A stretch of 64,000 nucleotides of DNA from Pseudomonas sp. RIT-PI-r. Lineage in GTDB: Bacteria; Pseudomonadota; Gammaproteobacteria; Pseudomonadales; Pseudomonadaceae. Shown here piece by piece: positions 53,371 through 63,123 of this stretch. The DNA lies in contig NZ_LIGE01000041.1 of NCBI RefSeq assembly GCF_001297015.1, positions 107,293-171,292 of the forward strand, in the 5' to 3' direction. The translations under genes and the position numbers were made by a program. Position 1 is the stretch's first letter, and each line of letters starts with the position of its first letter. The notes beneath the pieces are model-generated. The model was not told the origin of the DNA, searched no databases, and saw nothing but the letters and a program-made list of their open reading frames with translations.

Positions 53371-55695
53371 ATGACTCGAACCCGATCTCCCCGTACCAAG
53401 AAAAAACCACCCTCCAAGGGCCTGAACCCGTGGTTGAGCTGGGCCATTAAACTCAGTCTGGTCGGCCTTGTGGTGCTGGCTGGCTTCGCCGTTTACCTCG
53501 ATGCCGTGGTTCAGGAGAAGTTCTCCGGCAAGCGCTGGACCATCCCGGCCAAGGTGTACGCGCGCCCGCTCGAGCTGTTCGTCGGACAAAAGCTCAGCAA
53601 GGACGATTTCCTGACCGAACTCGATGCCCTCGGCTATCGCCGCGAAGCCGTGAGCAACGGTCCCGGTGCCGCAGCGGTCAATGGCAATACAGTCGATCTG
53701 AACACCCGTGGCTTCCAGTTCTATGAAGGCCTGGAAAAACCGCAGCCAGTGCGCGTGCGTTTCTCCGGGGACTATGTCGCTGAACTGTCGGCAATCAACG
53801 GTTCGAAACTCTCCGTGGTGCGCCTTGAACCGCTGATGATCGGCGGCATTTATCCAAAAAATCTCGAAGACCGCATTCTGATCAAGCTCGATCAGGTGCC
53901 GCCGTATCTGCTCGAAACACTGGTCGCCGTGGAAGACCGCGATTACTACAGCCACTGGGGCGTGTCGCCGAAGTCGATTGCCCGTGCTATCTGGGTCAAC
54001 ACCTCTGGCGGCAAGATGACCCAGGGCGGCAGTACGCTGACCCAGCAGTTGGTAAAAAACTTCTACCTGACCAGTGAACGCAGCCTGACCCGCAAGCTCA
54101 CCGAAGCAATGATGGCGATGCTGCTGGAGCTGCATTACGACAAGAAGGAAATCCTTGAGGCCTACCTCAACGAAGTCTTCGTCGGGCAGGACGGTCAGCG
54201 TGCAGTGCACGGTTTCGGTCTGGCCAGCCAGTTCTTCTTCGGTCAGCCACTGTCCGAGTTGAAGCTGCATCAGGTTGCATTGCTGGTCGGCATGGTCAAA
54301 GGCCCGTCCTACTACAACCCGCGTCGTAATCCCGAGCGTGCGCTGGAACGACGTAACCTGGTGCTCGACGTGCTTGAGCAGCAGGGCGTGGCGACTGCCG
54401 AGCAGGTCGAAGCGGCGAAGAAAATGCCGCTGGGCGTGACTACGCGCGGCAAGCTTGCCGACAGCTCGTTCCCGGGCTTCATCGATCTGGTCAAGCGTCA
54501 GCTGCGTGAAGACTATCGCGACGAAGACTTGACCGAGGAAGGCCTGCGCATCTTCACCAGTTTCGACCCGATCCTGCAGATGAAAGCCGAGGCTTCGGTC
54601 AACGACACCTTTAAACGTCTGGCCGGGCGCAAGGGCTCCGACGATGTCGAAGCGGCGATGGTCGTGACCAACCCGGAAACCGGCGAAGTCCAGGCGATGA
54701 TCGGCAGCCGACAAGCCAGTTATGCCGGGTTCAACCGCGCACTGGATGCGGTGCGCCCAATCGGTTCGTTGATCAAGCCGGCGGTTTATCTGACTGCGCT
54801 GGAAAAGCCGAGCCAGTACACGCTGACCAGTTGGCTGTCGGATGATCCGTTGTCGGTCAAAGGTGCGAACGGTCAGGTGTGGAAGCCGCAGAACTATGAT
54901 CGCCGATCCCACGGCACCGTGTTCCTCTATCAGGGCCTGGCGCATTCCTACAACCTCTCGACTTCGCGCCTGGGTCTGGAAGTGGGCGTGCCGAATGTGC
55001 TCAAGACCTTGGGTCGCCTTGGTGTGACACGCGAATTTCCTGCGTTCCCGTCGATGTTGCTCGGTGCTGGCGGCATGACCCCGATCGAAGTCGCCACCAT
55101 GTATCAGACCCTCGCCAATGGTGGTTTCAACACGCCGATGCGCGGGATTCGCAGCGTACTGACCGCCGAGGGCGAACCGCTCAAGCGTTATCCGTTCCAG
55201 ATCGAACAGCGTTTCGATCCGGCGTCCATTTATCTGATCCAGAACGCCATGCAGCGCGTGATGCGTGAAGGTACCGGCAGCTCCGTTTATAACGTGCTGC
55301 CCAAGACCCTGACGCTGGCGGGCAAGACCGGTACCAGTAACGATTCCCGCGACAGCTGGTTCGCCGGCTTCAGTCAGGATGTGCTGGCGGTGGTCTGGCT
55401 GGGGCGCGACGATAACGGCAAGACACCGTTCACCGGTGCGACCGGTGCGCTGCAGGTCTGGACCAGTTTCATGCGCAAGGCCGATCCGCTGCCGCTGGAC
55501 ATGCCGCAGCCGGACAACGTCGTGCAGGCGTGGGTCGATTCGCGTACCGGGCAGGGCTCCGATGCCAACTGCCCGGGGGCGGTGCAGATGCCGTATATTC
55601 GCGGCAGCGAACCGCCACCCGGCGCCGCGTGTGCGAGCGAAACGCCTGCATCCGGCGAGTCGGTGATGGATTGGGTCAAGGGCTGGATGAATTAA
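53371..55695 (+). CDS. mrcB: Penicillin-binding protein 1B
   Basis: 774 aa class A synthase joining glycan strands and cross-linking peptides. N-terminal basic tail (KKKPPSKG) and one membrane helix (about 27-48), UB2H region, glycosyltransferase with EDRDYYSHWGVSPK and GGSTLTQQLVKNFYL. The transpeptidase has active-site Ser in GSLIKP, SxN in SYNLSTS and the KTGT box. It is followed by a lipoprotein in the same direction. Confidence 0.95.
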   Translation: MTRTRSPRTKKKPPSKGLNPWLSWAIKLSLVGLVVLAGFAVYLDAVVQEKFSGKRWTIPAKVYARPLELFVGQKLSKDDFLTELDALGYRREAVSNGPGAAAVNGNTVDLNTRGFQFYEGLEKPQPVRVRFSGDYVAELSAINGSKLSVVRLEPLMIGGIYPKNLEDRILIKLDQVPPYLLETLVAVEDRDYYSHWGVSPKSIARAIWVNTSGGKMTQGGSTLTQQLVKNFYLTSERSLTRKLTEAMMAMLLELHYDKKEILEAYLNEVFVGQDGQRAVHGFGLASQFFFGQPLSELKLHQVALLVGMVKGPSYYNPRRNPERALERRNLVLDVLEQQGVATAEQVEAAKKMPLGVTTRGKLADSSFPGFIDLVKRQLREDYRDEDLTEEGLRIFTSFDPILQMKAEASVNDTFKRLAGRKGSDDVEAAMVVTNPETGEVQAMIGSRQASYAGFNRALDAVRPIGSLIKPAVYLTALEKPSQYTLTSWLSDDPLSVKGANGQVWKPQNYDRRSHGTVFLYQGLAHSYNLSTSRLGLEVGVPNVLKTLGRLGVTREFPAFPSMLLGAGGMTPIEVATMYQTLANGGFNTPMRGIRSVLTAEGEPLKRYPFQIEQRFDPASIYLIQNAMQRVMREGTGSSVYNVLPKTLTLAGKTGTSNDSRDSWFAGFSQDVLAVVWLGRDDNGKTPFTGATGALQVWTSFMRKADPLPLDMPQPDNVVQAWVDSRTGQGSDANCPGAVQMPYIRGSEPPPGAACASETPASGESVMDWVKGWMN

Positions 55696-55711
55696 GCAAA
55701 GAGGGTTTCAA

Positions 55712-56461
55712 GTGAACAAGTGGTTGATTCCAGCGGTGACTGCCGTGGTTTTGCTCAGCGGCTGCTCTTCCGTACAGCGTGGTTCGATCCCGGTGGTTGA
55801 TTCCGGTACTGCGGTGTCCAACAGCGAGCGTATGTCGGCCAATGGCGGTTTCCGTCAGACGACGGTCAAGCGTCCTGTGCAGGGCCAGGCTCAGGCTATT
55901 CCCCAAGGCGATACTGGGGTGGGGGTGATGGGGCCGGGCGGCGGCGCTGCGGTGTCGACACCGATCAGCTCTTCGCCAATCGTGCCGGGCCCCGCGTCCG
56001 GTGGTATCCCGTCGGGGCCTTACACGCCTTCGCCGGTTGAGTCGGCGCCGGTCAATTCCGGCAGCTACAGCATGCCTTCGACGCCGAGCGGTATTCCATC
56101 CGCCAGCAGCGGCGGTGGCTTGGCGGCGGACGAGCAGTTGGACGGTCCGGTACTCGCCTTGCTGACCACCGCTCAGCAGCAACAGGCCGGAGGCGATCTC
56201 AATGGAGCGTCTTCCAGCCTGGAGCGTGCACAGCGTGTCGCTCCGCGTGAGCCGCAAGTGCTTTATCGTCTGGCGCAGGTGCGCATGGCTCAAGGTGACG
56301 CGCCGCAAGCCGAGCAATTCGCTCGCCGTGCGCTGACCATGGCCAACGGTCGTCCGGACCTGCAGGCCAATCTGTGGGAAGTCATCGCCCAAGCCCGCGA
56401 GAAGCAAGGCGATTCCGCCGGTGCCACTTTGGCCCGACAGAAGGCCAAGGTCTCGCTGTGA
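55712..56461 (+). CDS. TPR outer-membrane-type lipoprotein, candidate PBP1B activator
   Basis: 249 aa. Lipobox LLSGC (Cys near 19), then a long Gly/Pro/Ser-rich linker (about 60-135) suited to cross the periplasm. A TPR-like C-terminal domain follows (ALLTTAQQQQAGGDLNGASS, LYRLAQVRMAQGD). This layout resembles LpoP, the P. aeruginosa PBP1B activator; that the protein here plays the same role is inferred from layout and the mrcB neighbour. It shares one base with yqcC. Confidence 0.82.
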   Translation: MNKWLIPAVTAVVLLSGCSSVQRGSIPVVDSGTAVSNSERMSANGGFRQTTVKRPVQGQAQAIPQGDTGVGVMGPGGGAAVSTPISSSPIVPGPASGGIPSGPYTPSPVESAPVNSGSYSMPSTPSGIPSASSGGGLAADEQLDGPVLALLTTAQQQQAGGDLNGASSSLERAQRVAPREPQVLYRLAQVRMAQGDAPQAEQFARRALTMANGRPDLQANLWEVIAQAREKQGDSAGATLARQKAKVSL

Positions 56462-56796
56462 TGGATGCTCGTTTCCCGAAAATCGCCGACCAGTTGCTAC
56501 TGATCGAGCGAGAGCTGCGCACTCAAGGCTGGTGGGACGAAGTTCAGCCGTCAGCGGAAGCGCTGAGCAGTGTCGAGCCGTTTTCGGTCGACACGCTGGA
56601 CTTCGAACAGTGGCTGCAATGGATCTTCCTGCCGCGCATGAAGATGATTCTTGAGCAGGATCTGTCATTGCCGAATGCCTCAGGCATTCAGGAAATGGCC
56701 GAAATGGTCTTCGCCCAGCGTAATCTGGGTGGCAAGGATCGTCAGTTGCAGGTGCTGCTCAAAGAGTTTGACCTGCTGATCACTGCCTCGCGCTGA
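56461..56796 (+). CDS. YqcC family protein
   Basis: 111 aa, the YqcC/DUF446 family, mostly helical (ADQLLLIERELRTQGWWDEV, then FEQWLQWIFLPRM). The ATG overlaps the previous stop (TGATG). Function unknown; E. coli YqcC is next to the pseudouridine synthase TruC, unlike here. Confidence 0.85.
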   Translation: MDARFPKIADQLLLIERELRTQGWWDEVQPSAEALSSVEPFSVDTLDFEQWLQWIFLPRMKMILEQDLSLPNASGIQEMAEMVFAQRNLGGKDRQLQVLLKEFDLLITASR

Positions 56797-56854
56797 ACCG
56801 ATCCTTTCCGGGCTGGCACCGCCTCAATCCTTTTTACGGCGGACACCGGATAAC

Positions 56855-56937
56855 TGTAGGAGCTGCCGCAGGCTGCGATCTTTTGATCCTGTTTTTAAAG
56901 CAAGATCAACAGATCGCAGCCTGCGGCAGCTCCTACA
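56855..56937. repeat. REP palindrome pair, family B
   Basis: TGTAGGAGCTGCCGCAGGCT on the left and AGCCTGCGGCAGCTCCTACA on the right, an exact 20-base inverted repeat. It separates convergent genes. Confidence 0.9.
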
Positions 56938-56942
56938 GGTGT

Positions 56943-57359
56943 CTACTCGCAATTCTGTGCGATTTGTTTCTGCGCTTCCACGATGCGCTCCTGCCGCTGC
57001 GCATCGTCCAGCCGGCGCAACTGTCCCTCCACTTCCTCCCTTAACCGCGGATTGTTCTGCAATTGCGCGAGGTTCGTGCGTGCCTGCTCGCAAAACTGCT
57101 TGAGCTGCGTCTGCTGATCGGCGACCTGTTTCTTCACCTTGTCGTCGATAGCCTTTTGATCGCCGAGTGCACCACTGCCCGGCATTGCCGCCGGTTTCGG
57201 TGGAGGCGAAGAGGGCGTCTGCAAGGTCGTCGACGGCTGACCCGGTGGCGGCTGCGCATCAAAATGGGTCACCCCTTGAGCGTCGACCCATTTGTAGATT
57301 TGAGCGGCCATACACCACGGGCTGAGGCCGATCAGCAGAGTAAGGAGGAGCGTTCGCAT
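56943..57359 (-). CDS. DUF4124 family exported protein
   Basis: 138 aa. The signal peptide is MRTLLLTLLIGLSPWCMA and the DUF4124 core is AQIYKWVDAQGVTHFDAQPP. A Pro-rich linker and a helical C-terminus with two Cys (QFCEQAR, QNCE) follow. I start at ATG 57359. Function unknown, as for most DUF4124 proteins. Confidence 0.8.
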   Translation of the reverse strand: MRTLLLTLLIGLSPWCMAAQIYKWVDAQGVTHFDAQPPPGQPSTTLQTPSSPPPKPAAMPGSGALGDQKAIDDKVKKQVADQQTQLKQFCEQARTNLAQLQNNPRLREEVEGQLRRLDDAQRQERIVEAQKQIAQNCE

Positions 57360-57757
57360 GCTGAATCCTTGGCAAAAGTGCGCAATTGACACTAACAGAG
57401 TAGCGGTTTTCAGGTTTTTTCTTGCGTTCTCATGTGCTTACCCACAATTAACCACACAGACGACTTGACTTGGAGAGGGCGAAACAGAAGAATCCAAAGT
57501 CCGCTGTAGAGGGACTGCCAGAAGCAGACCCACTCGGTAGATCATGAGGCGCACATCCGCGCCGACCTGTTACACCCGCAACGCGTTACCTCGCGCTGGG
57601 TGGGAAAGGCCCGCAACACTGGGACGATCCCAATACTTGCTCAGTCAGTGCTGACGTAGTCGGCGACCACCGTCGCTCATGCTCTGCCGAGAAGTAAACC
57701 TATTAAGACCCGCCCCTTTTTTGTGGACGGTATTCTGGCGTTTTAGAGGTGAACAAC
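57360..57757 (+). other. Leader of the ilvIHC operon
   Basis: A 398-base gap upstream of ilvI. It contains short inverted repeats, GGGACGATCCC (57621-57631) and a GTCAG/CTGAC palindrome near 57640-57655. A possible 35-codon frame from 57544 is not rich in Ile/Leu/Val codons. TTGACT near 57465 could be a -35 without a clear -10. AGAGGTGA is the ilvI ribosome site. Confidence 0.45.
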
Positions 57758-59482
57758 GTGGAGCTTTTATCTGGCGGTGAGATGCTTGTCCGCTTTTTGC
57801 GTGACGAAGGCGTCAAATATATCTACGGGTACCCGGGTGGTGCTCTCCTGCATGTTTACGATGCCCTGTTCAAAGAACCGGAAGTGAATCACATCCTGGT
57901 TCGTCACGAACAAGCGGCGACCCATATGGCTGACGGCTACGCCCGTGCCACCGGTAAAGCCGGCGTGGTATTGGTGACGTCCGGTCCAGGCGCCACAAAC
58001 GCCATCACCGGTATCGCCACGGCCTATATGGATTCGATTCCAATGGTGATCATTTCCGGTCAGGTGCCAAGCACCATGGTCGGCACCGACGCGTTCCAGG
58101 AAACCGACATGATCGGTATCTCCCGGCCGATCGTGAAGCACAGCTTCATGATCAAGCACGCTTCGGAAATCCCGGAAGTCATGAAGAAGGCCTTCTACCT
58201 GGCGCAATCCGGTCGTCCGGGTCCGGTCGTGGTCGACATCCCGAAAGACATGACCAACCCGGCTGAGAAGTTCGAATACGTCTTCCCGAAAAAAGCCAAG
58301 CTGCGCTCCTACAGCCCGGCCGTTCGCGGTCACTCCGGGCAAATCCGCAAGGCGGCAGAAATGCTCCTGGCGGCCAAACGCCCAGTGCTCTATTCGGGTG
58401 GCGGCGTCATCCTCGGCAACGGTTCCGCACCGCTGACCGAACTGGCAAAAATGCTCAACCTGCCCGTGACCAACACCTTGATGGGCCTGGGTGGTTTCCC
58501 AGGCACTGATCGTCAGTTCATCGGCATGCTCGGCATGCACGGCAGTTACACCGCCAACCTGGCGATGCATCACGCTGACGTGATCCTGGCGGTCGGCGCG
58601 CGTTTCGACGATCGCGTGATCAACGGCCCGGCGAAGTTCTGCCCGAATGCCAAGATCATCCATATCGACATCGATCCGGCTTCGATTTCCAAGACCATCA
58701 AGGCCGACGTGCCAATCGTGGGTCCGGTGGAGAGCGTCCTGACCGAAATGGTCGCGATCCTCAAGGAAATCGGCGAGACCCCGAACAAGGAGTCCGTGGC
58801 CAGTTGGTGGAAGCAGGTTGATGAATGGCGTGGTGATCGCGGCCTGTTCCCTTACGAAAAGGGCGACGGCAGCCTGATCAAGCCGCAAACCGTGATCGAA
58901 ACCCTCTGCGAAGTGACCAAGGGCGATGCCTTTATCACCTCCGACGTGGGCCAGCACCAGATGTTCGCGGCGCAGTACTACACGTTCAACAAGCCGAATC
59001 GCTGGATCAACTCCGGCGGTCTGGGCACCATGGGCTTCGGTTTCCCGGCGGCCATGGGCATCAAGTTGAGCTTCCCGGATGACGACGTTGCCTGCGTGAC
59101 CGGCGAAGGCAGCATCCAGATGAACATCCAGGAACTGTCGACCTGCCTGCAATATGGCTTGCCGGTGAAAATCGTCATCCTGAACAACGGTGTTCTGGGG
59201 ATGGTTCGTCAGTGGCAGGACATGAGCTACGGCAGCCGTCACTCGCACTCCTACATGGAATCGCTGCCTGACTTCGTCAAGTTGGCTGAAGCCTACGGCC
59301 ACGTCGGCGTACGCATCACCGAATCGAAAGATTTGAAGTCGAAGATGGCAGAAGCGTTCGCCATGAAGGATCGCCTGGTGATCATCGACGTTTCGGTCGA
59401 CACCAGCGAGCACGTCTATCCGATGCAAATCAAAGACGGCTCGATGCGCGATATGTGGCTGAGCAAGACGGAGCGTACTTAA
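57758..59482 (+). CDS. ilvI: Acetolactate synthase, large subunit
   Basis: 574 aa; joins pyruvate with pyruvate or 2-ketobutyrate, first common step of Val/Leu/Ile synthesis. Thiamine diphosphate: Glu in VRHEQAATHMADG (about 47-59) and the late metal-binding GEGSIQMNIQELSTC...NNGV. The start is the GTG at 57758, with GAGGTG six bases upstream; the GTG at 57749 overlaps that ribosome site and is less likely. Confidence 0.95.
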   Translation: MELLSGGEMLVRFLRDEGVKYIYGYPGGALLHVYDALFKEPEVNHILVRHEQAATHMADGYARATGKAGVVLVTSGPGATNAITGIATAYMDSIPMVIISGQVPSTMVGTDAFQETDMIGISRPIVKHSFMIKHASEIPEVMKKAFYLAQSGRPGPVVVDIPKDMTNPAEKFEYVFPKKAKLRSYSPAVRGHSGQIRKAAEMLLAAKRPVLYSGGGVILGNGSAPLTELAKMLNLPVTNTLMGLGGFPGTDRQFIGMLGMHGSYTANLAMHHADVILAVGARFDDRVINGPAKFCPNAKIIHIDIDPASISKTIKADVPIVGPVESVLTEMVAILKEIGETPNKESVASWWKQVDEWRGDRGLFPYEKGDGSLIKPQTVIETLCEVTKGDAFITSDVGQHQMFAAQYYTFNKPNRWINSGGLGTMGFGFPAAMGIKLSFPDDDVACVTGEGSIQMNIQELSTCLQYGLPVKIVILNNGVLGMVRQWQDMSYGSRHSHSYMESLPDFVKLAEAYGHVGVRITESKDLKSKMAEAFAMKDRLVIIDVSVDTSEHVYPMQIKDGSMRDMWLSKTERT

Positions 59483-59484
59483 TC

Positions 59485-59976
59485 ATGCGGCACATTATTT
59501 CCTTGCTTCTGGAAAACGAACCCGGCGCTTTGTCTCGCGTAGTCGGCCTGTTCTCGCAGCGCAACTACAACATCGAAAGCCTGACCGTGGCCCCGACCGA
59601 AGACCCGACCCTGTCGCGTCTGACGCTGACCACCGTGGGCCACGATGAAGTCATCGAGCAGATCACCAAAAACCTGAACAAGCTGATCGAAGTGGTCAAG
59701 CTGGTGGACCTGTCGGAAAGTGCTCACATCGAGCGCGAACTGATGTTGGTCAAGGTCAAGGCCACTGGCGCCCAGCGCGCCGAGATCAAACGCACCACCG
59801 ATATTTACCGTGGACAGATCGTCGACGTCAGTGCCAGCGTGTATACCGTTCAATTGACCGGTACCAGCGACAAGCTCGACAGCTTCATTCAGTCCATCGG
59901 CACCGCATCGATTCTGGAAACCGTCCGTAGCGGCGTGACCGGCATTGCCCGCGGCGACAAAGTACTCAGCATCTAA
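59485..59976 (+). CDS. ilvH: Acetolactate synthase, small regulatory subunit
   Basis: 163 aa; N-terminal ACT domain (HIISLLLENEPGALSRVVGL, about 3-22) binds valine for feedback control, and a C-terminal ACT-like domain follows. ATG at 59485, two bases after the ilvI stop, so the two subunits are made together. Confidence 0.95.
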   Translation: MRHIISLLLENEPGALSRVVGLFSQRNYNIESLTVAPTEDPTLSRLTLTTVGHDEVIEQITKNLNKLIEVVKLVDLSESAHIERELMLVKVKATGAQRAEIKRTTDIYRGQIVDVSASVYTVQLTGTSDKLDSFIQSIGTASILETVRSGVTGIARGDKVLSI

Positions 59977-60024
59977 ACCAAATTAGCGAATGGCCTGAAC
60001 GGCCTGGATATATAGGGGAAATTC

Positions 60025-61041
60025 ATGAAAGTTTTCTACGATAAAGACTGCGACCTGTCGATCATCCAGGGCAAGAAAGTTGCCATCATCGGTTACGGTT
60101 CCCAGGGCCACGCCCAAGCGTGCAACCTGAAAGATTCCGGTGTCGACGTTACCGTTGGTCTGCGTAAAGGTTCGGCCACTGTTGCCAAAGCTGAAGCTCA
60201 CGGCCTGAAAGTGACCGACGTTGCTTCCGCTGTTGCGGCTGCCGACCTGGTCATGATCCTGACCCCGGACGAGTTCCAGTCCTCGCTGTACAAGAACGAA
60301 ATCGAGCCGAACATCAAGAAAGGCGCCACCCTGGCCTTCTCCCACGGCTTCGCGATCCACTACAACCAGGTTGTTCCGCGTGCCGACCTCGACGTGATCA
60401 TGATCGCGCCGAAAGCTCCGGGCCACACCGTGCGTTCCGAGTTCGTGAAGGGCGGTGGTATCCCTGACCTGATCGCGATCTACCAGGACGCCTCGGGCAA
60501 CGCCAAAAACGTTGCACTGTCCTACGCTGCTGGCGTTGGTGGCGGTCGTACCGGCATCATCGAAACCACCTTCAAGGACGAGACCGAAACCGACCTGTTC
60601 GGCGAACAAGCCGTTCTGTGCGGCGGTACCGTTGAACTGGTCAAAGCCGGTTTCGAAACCCTGGTTGAAGCTGGCTACGCGCCGGAAATGGCCTACTTCG
60701 AATGCCTGCACGAACTGAAACTGATCGTTGACCTCATGTACGAAGGCGGTATCGCCAACATGAACTATTCGATCTCCAACAACGCCGAATACGGCGAGTA
60801 CGTGACTGGCCCGGAAGTGATCAACGCCGAGTCCCGTCAGGCCATGCGCAACGCTCTGAAACGTATTCAGGACGGCGAATACGCCAAAATGTTCATCAGC
60901 GAAGGCGCAACCGGCTACCCTTCGATGACCGCCAAGCGTCGTAACAACGCCGCTCACGGCATCGAAGTCATCGGTGAGCAACTGCGCTCCATGATGCCGT
61001 GGATCGGTGCCAACAAGATCGTCGACAAAGCCAAAAACTAA
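60025..61041 (+). CDS. ilvC: Ketol-acid reductoisomerase
   Basis: 338 aa, class I. NADPH fold with VAIIGYGSQGHAQACNL (about 18-34) and RKGSAT for the phosphate. Catalytic metal ligands in ETDLFGEQAVLCGG (about 190-203) and LKLIVDLMYEGG. It follows ilvH by 48 bases and ends with a strong terminator. Confidence 0.97.
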   Translation: MKVFYDKDCDLSIIQGKKVAIIGYGSQGHAQACNLKDSGVDVTVGLRKGSATVAKAEAHGLKVTDVASAVAAADLVMILTPDEFQSSLYKNEIEPNIKKGATLAFSHGFAIHYNQVVPRADLDVIMIAPKAPGHTVRSEFVKGGGIPDLIAIYQDASGNAKNVALSYAAGVGGGRTGIIETTFKDETETDLFGEQAVLCGGTVELVKAGFETLVEAGYAPEMAYFECLHELKLIVDLMYEGGIANMNYSISNNAEYGEYVTGPEVINAESRQAMRNALKRIQDGEYAKMFISEGATGYPSMTAKRRNNAAHGIEVIGEQLRSMMPWIGANKIVDKAKN

Positions 61042-61059
61042 GTCGTCATTCTTGTACGG

Positions 61060-61086
61060 AAAACGCGGCCTCGGCCGCGTTTTTTC
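61060..61086 (+). terminator. Terminator of ilvC
   Basis: AAACGCGGCC / GGCCGCGTTT stem with T-run. Confidence 0.9.
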
Positions 61087-61188
61087 GTTTGAGCCGGTGG
61101 TTCTGGTATAAAGCTGCAGCGTTTGTGGCCGAACTGTCGTCCTCAAGCACCTGTCGAAATTTCTCCAAACCGTTGCAAGGTAATGTCC

Positions 61189-62046
61189 ATGAGCGAACGT
61201 CCCGAAGAGCCGAACAAGGCTTCTGACGCCGAAAGCCTGCTGCCCATCGATGAACACATCGAAGAAGGGCACGACGCAGAAGGTCGTAAAGTCCGGCATC
61301 GTGGTATCTATCTGCTGCCGAATCTGTTCACCACTGCGAACCTGTTCGCAGGGTTTTACTCCATCATCAACTCGATGAGCGCCCAGGCTGCTCTAAGCGC
61401 TGGCGACTCGGCCAATGCGAGCAAGTATTTCGCGTTCGCCGCGATCGCGATCTTCGTCGCCATGGTGCTCGACGGTCTCGACGGTCGCGTGGCGCGCATG
61501 ACCAACACGCAAAGTGCCTTCGGCGCCGAGTACGACTCGCTGTCGGACATGGTCGCGTTCGGTGTTGCCCCAGCGCTGCTGGCGTTCGGCTGGGCGTTGG
61601 GCGACATGGGCAAGGTTGGCTGGATGGTCGCCTTCATCTATGTAGCGGGCGCGGCGTTGCGTCTGGCGCGCTTCAATACTCAGGTGGGGACGGCTGACAA
61701 GCGCTATTTCATCGGTCTGGCCAGTCCGGCAGCAGCCGGTGTGGTTGCGGGTATTGTCTGGGCGTTCAGCGATTACGGCATTCAGGGTTCGAAGATGTCG
61801 TTCCTGGTCGCACTGATGGTTGCGGCGGCCGGCATGCTGATGGTCAGCAACATCAAGTACAACAGCTTCAAGGAGCTGGACCTGAAGGGGCGCGTGCCGT
61901 TTGTGGCGATTCTTGCGGTGGTGTTGGTGTTCGCTGTGGTGTTCAGCGATCCGCCGCGCATTCTGCTGCTGGTGTTCCTCGCTTACGCGGCTTCTGGCCC
62001 GGTGCAGTACCTGTTGCATCTTCGTCGGCACAAAAAAGCCGAGTGA
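61189..62046 (+). CDS. pssA: CDP-diacylglycerol-serine O-phosphatidyltransferase
   Basis: 285 aa, integral membrane enzyme making phosphatidylserine on the way to phosphatidylethanolamine. CDP-alcohol phosphotransferase motif: DGLDGRVARMTNTQSAFG followed by EYDSLSD (D-G-x2-A-R...G-x3-D-x3-D). About eight hydrophobic segments follow an acidic N-terminus. I take ATG 61189 because AAGGTAA is about eight bases upstream; the ATG at 61183 is too close to it. Confidence 0.93.
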   Translation: MSERPEEPNKASDAESLLPIDEHIEEGHDAEGRKVRHRGIYLLPNLFTTANLFAGFYSIINSMSAQAALSAGDSANASKYFAFAAIAIFVAMVLDGLDGRVARMTNTQSAFGAEYDSLSDMVAFGVAPALLAFGWALGDMGKVGWMVAFIYVAGAALRLARFNTQVGTADKRYFIGLASPAAAGVVAGIVWAFSDYGIQGSKMSFLVALMVAAAGMLMVSNIKYNSFKELDLKGRVPFVAILAVVLVFAVVFSDPPRILLLVFLAYAASGPVQYLLHLRRHKKAE

Positions 62047-62109
62047 TGTAATTTCCCGCATACTCCGCAGTCTATGGGTGCATCAGTCCTCCAAAGCTGC
62101 GGAGTTGCC

Positions 62110-63123
62110 ATGTTGATCAAAGTCCCCAAAGCGTCCGACTGCCATGAGTCGGATGTCACGCCTGAAGCCATTTATCTCTCTCGCCGCCAATTATTGGGGG
62201 CCACTGCTGCCGGTATCGCCGTCAGTAGCCTGCCGCGCTGGGCCAGTGCCGACGATGCCGCTCGGTATGCCGATGTCGAGCCGGGCAAGGCACCTGCCTG
62301 GTTTAACGACAAGATGTCCTCTACTAAATGGGGGGCGGTCAACGTCAAGGATGAGGCTATCACGCCTTATAAAGACGCCACCCATTACAACAACTTCTAT
62401 GAGTTCGGAACCGACAAGGGTGATCCGGCGGCGAATGCTGGCTCGCTGAAAACCGAACCATGGAGCGTAGTGATCGACGGGGAGGTGGGTAAGCCGGGGC
62501 GTTATGCGCTGGAAGATTTCATGAAACCGTACCAGTTGGAGGAGCGTATCTATCGCCTGCGTTGTGTCGAGGCGTGGTCGATGGTTATTCCCTGGATCGG
62601 CTTTCCGATTTCGGCGTTGCTAAAGCAGGTCGAGCCAACGTCCAATGCAAAATACATCCGGTTTGAAACCTTGCAGGATCCCAAGAGCATGCCTGGCCAG
62701 CGTTCTGGCTTTGCCTTGATCGATTGGCCTTATGTAGAAGGTCTGCGACTGGATGAGGCAATGAATCCCTTGGCGATTCTGGCGGTAGGCATGTATGGCC
62801 GCGAGCTGCCGAATCAGAATGGCGCGCCGCTGCGCTTGGTCGTACCGTGGAAGTATGGCTTCAAGAGCGTCAAATCCATTGTGCGTATCAGTCTGGTCAG
62901 CGAGCAGCCGAAGACAACCTGGCAAAGCATCGCGGCAGATGAATACGGCTTCTATGCGAATGTGAACCCGACGGTTGATCACCCACGCTGGACGCAGGCG
63001 CGCGAGCGGCGTCTGCCGAACAGTCTGTTCAAGCCAAACGTGCGTGATACGCAAATGTTCAACGGCTATTCGGATGAGGTCGCTTCTTTATATACAGGGC
63101 TCGATCTGCGGAAGAACTACTGA
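62110..63123 (+). CDS. msrP: Periplasmic methionine sulfoxide reductase catalytic subunit MsrP
   Basis: 337 aa molybdenum-molybdopterin enzyme that repairs oxidised Met in periplasmic proteins. Twin-arginine signal SRRQLLGATAAGIAVSSLP (about 29-47). Mo ligand Cys in LRCVEAWSM (about 157). I start at ATG 62110. Overlap with msrQ by one base. Confidence 0.95.
   Translation: MLIKVPKASDCHESDVTPEAIYLSRRQLLGATAAGIAVSSLPRWASADDAARYADVEPGKAPAWFNDKMSSTKWGAVNVKDEAITPYKDATHYNNFYEFGTDKGDPAANAGSLKTEPWSVVIDGEVGKPGRYALEDFMKPYQLEERIYRLRCVEAWSMVIPWIGFPISALLKQVEPTSNAKYIRFETLQDPKSMPGQRSGFALIDWPYVEGLRLDEAMNPLAILAVGMYGRELPNQNGAPLRLVVPWKYGFKSVKSIVRISLVSEQPKTTWQSIAADEYGFYANVNPTVDHPRWTQARERRLPNSLFKPNVRDTQMFNGYSDEVASLYTGLDLRKNY

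Noticed and set aside
53293..54945. A 550-codon open frame antisense to mrcB
   Set aside because: Shadow of mrcB; it also crosses the divergent promoter gap.
57767..59428. A 553-codon open frame antisense to ilvI
   Set aside because: Shadow of ilvI; no motif.
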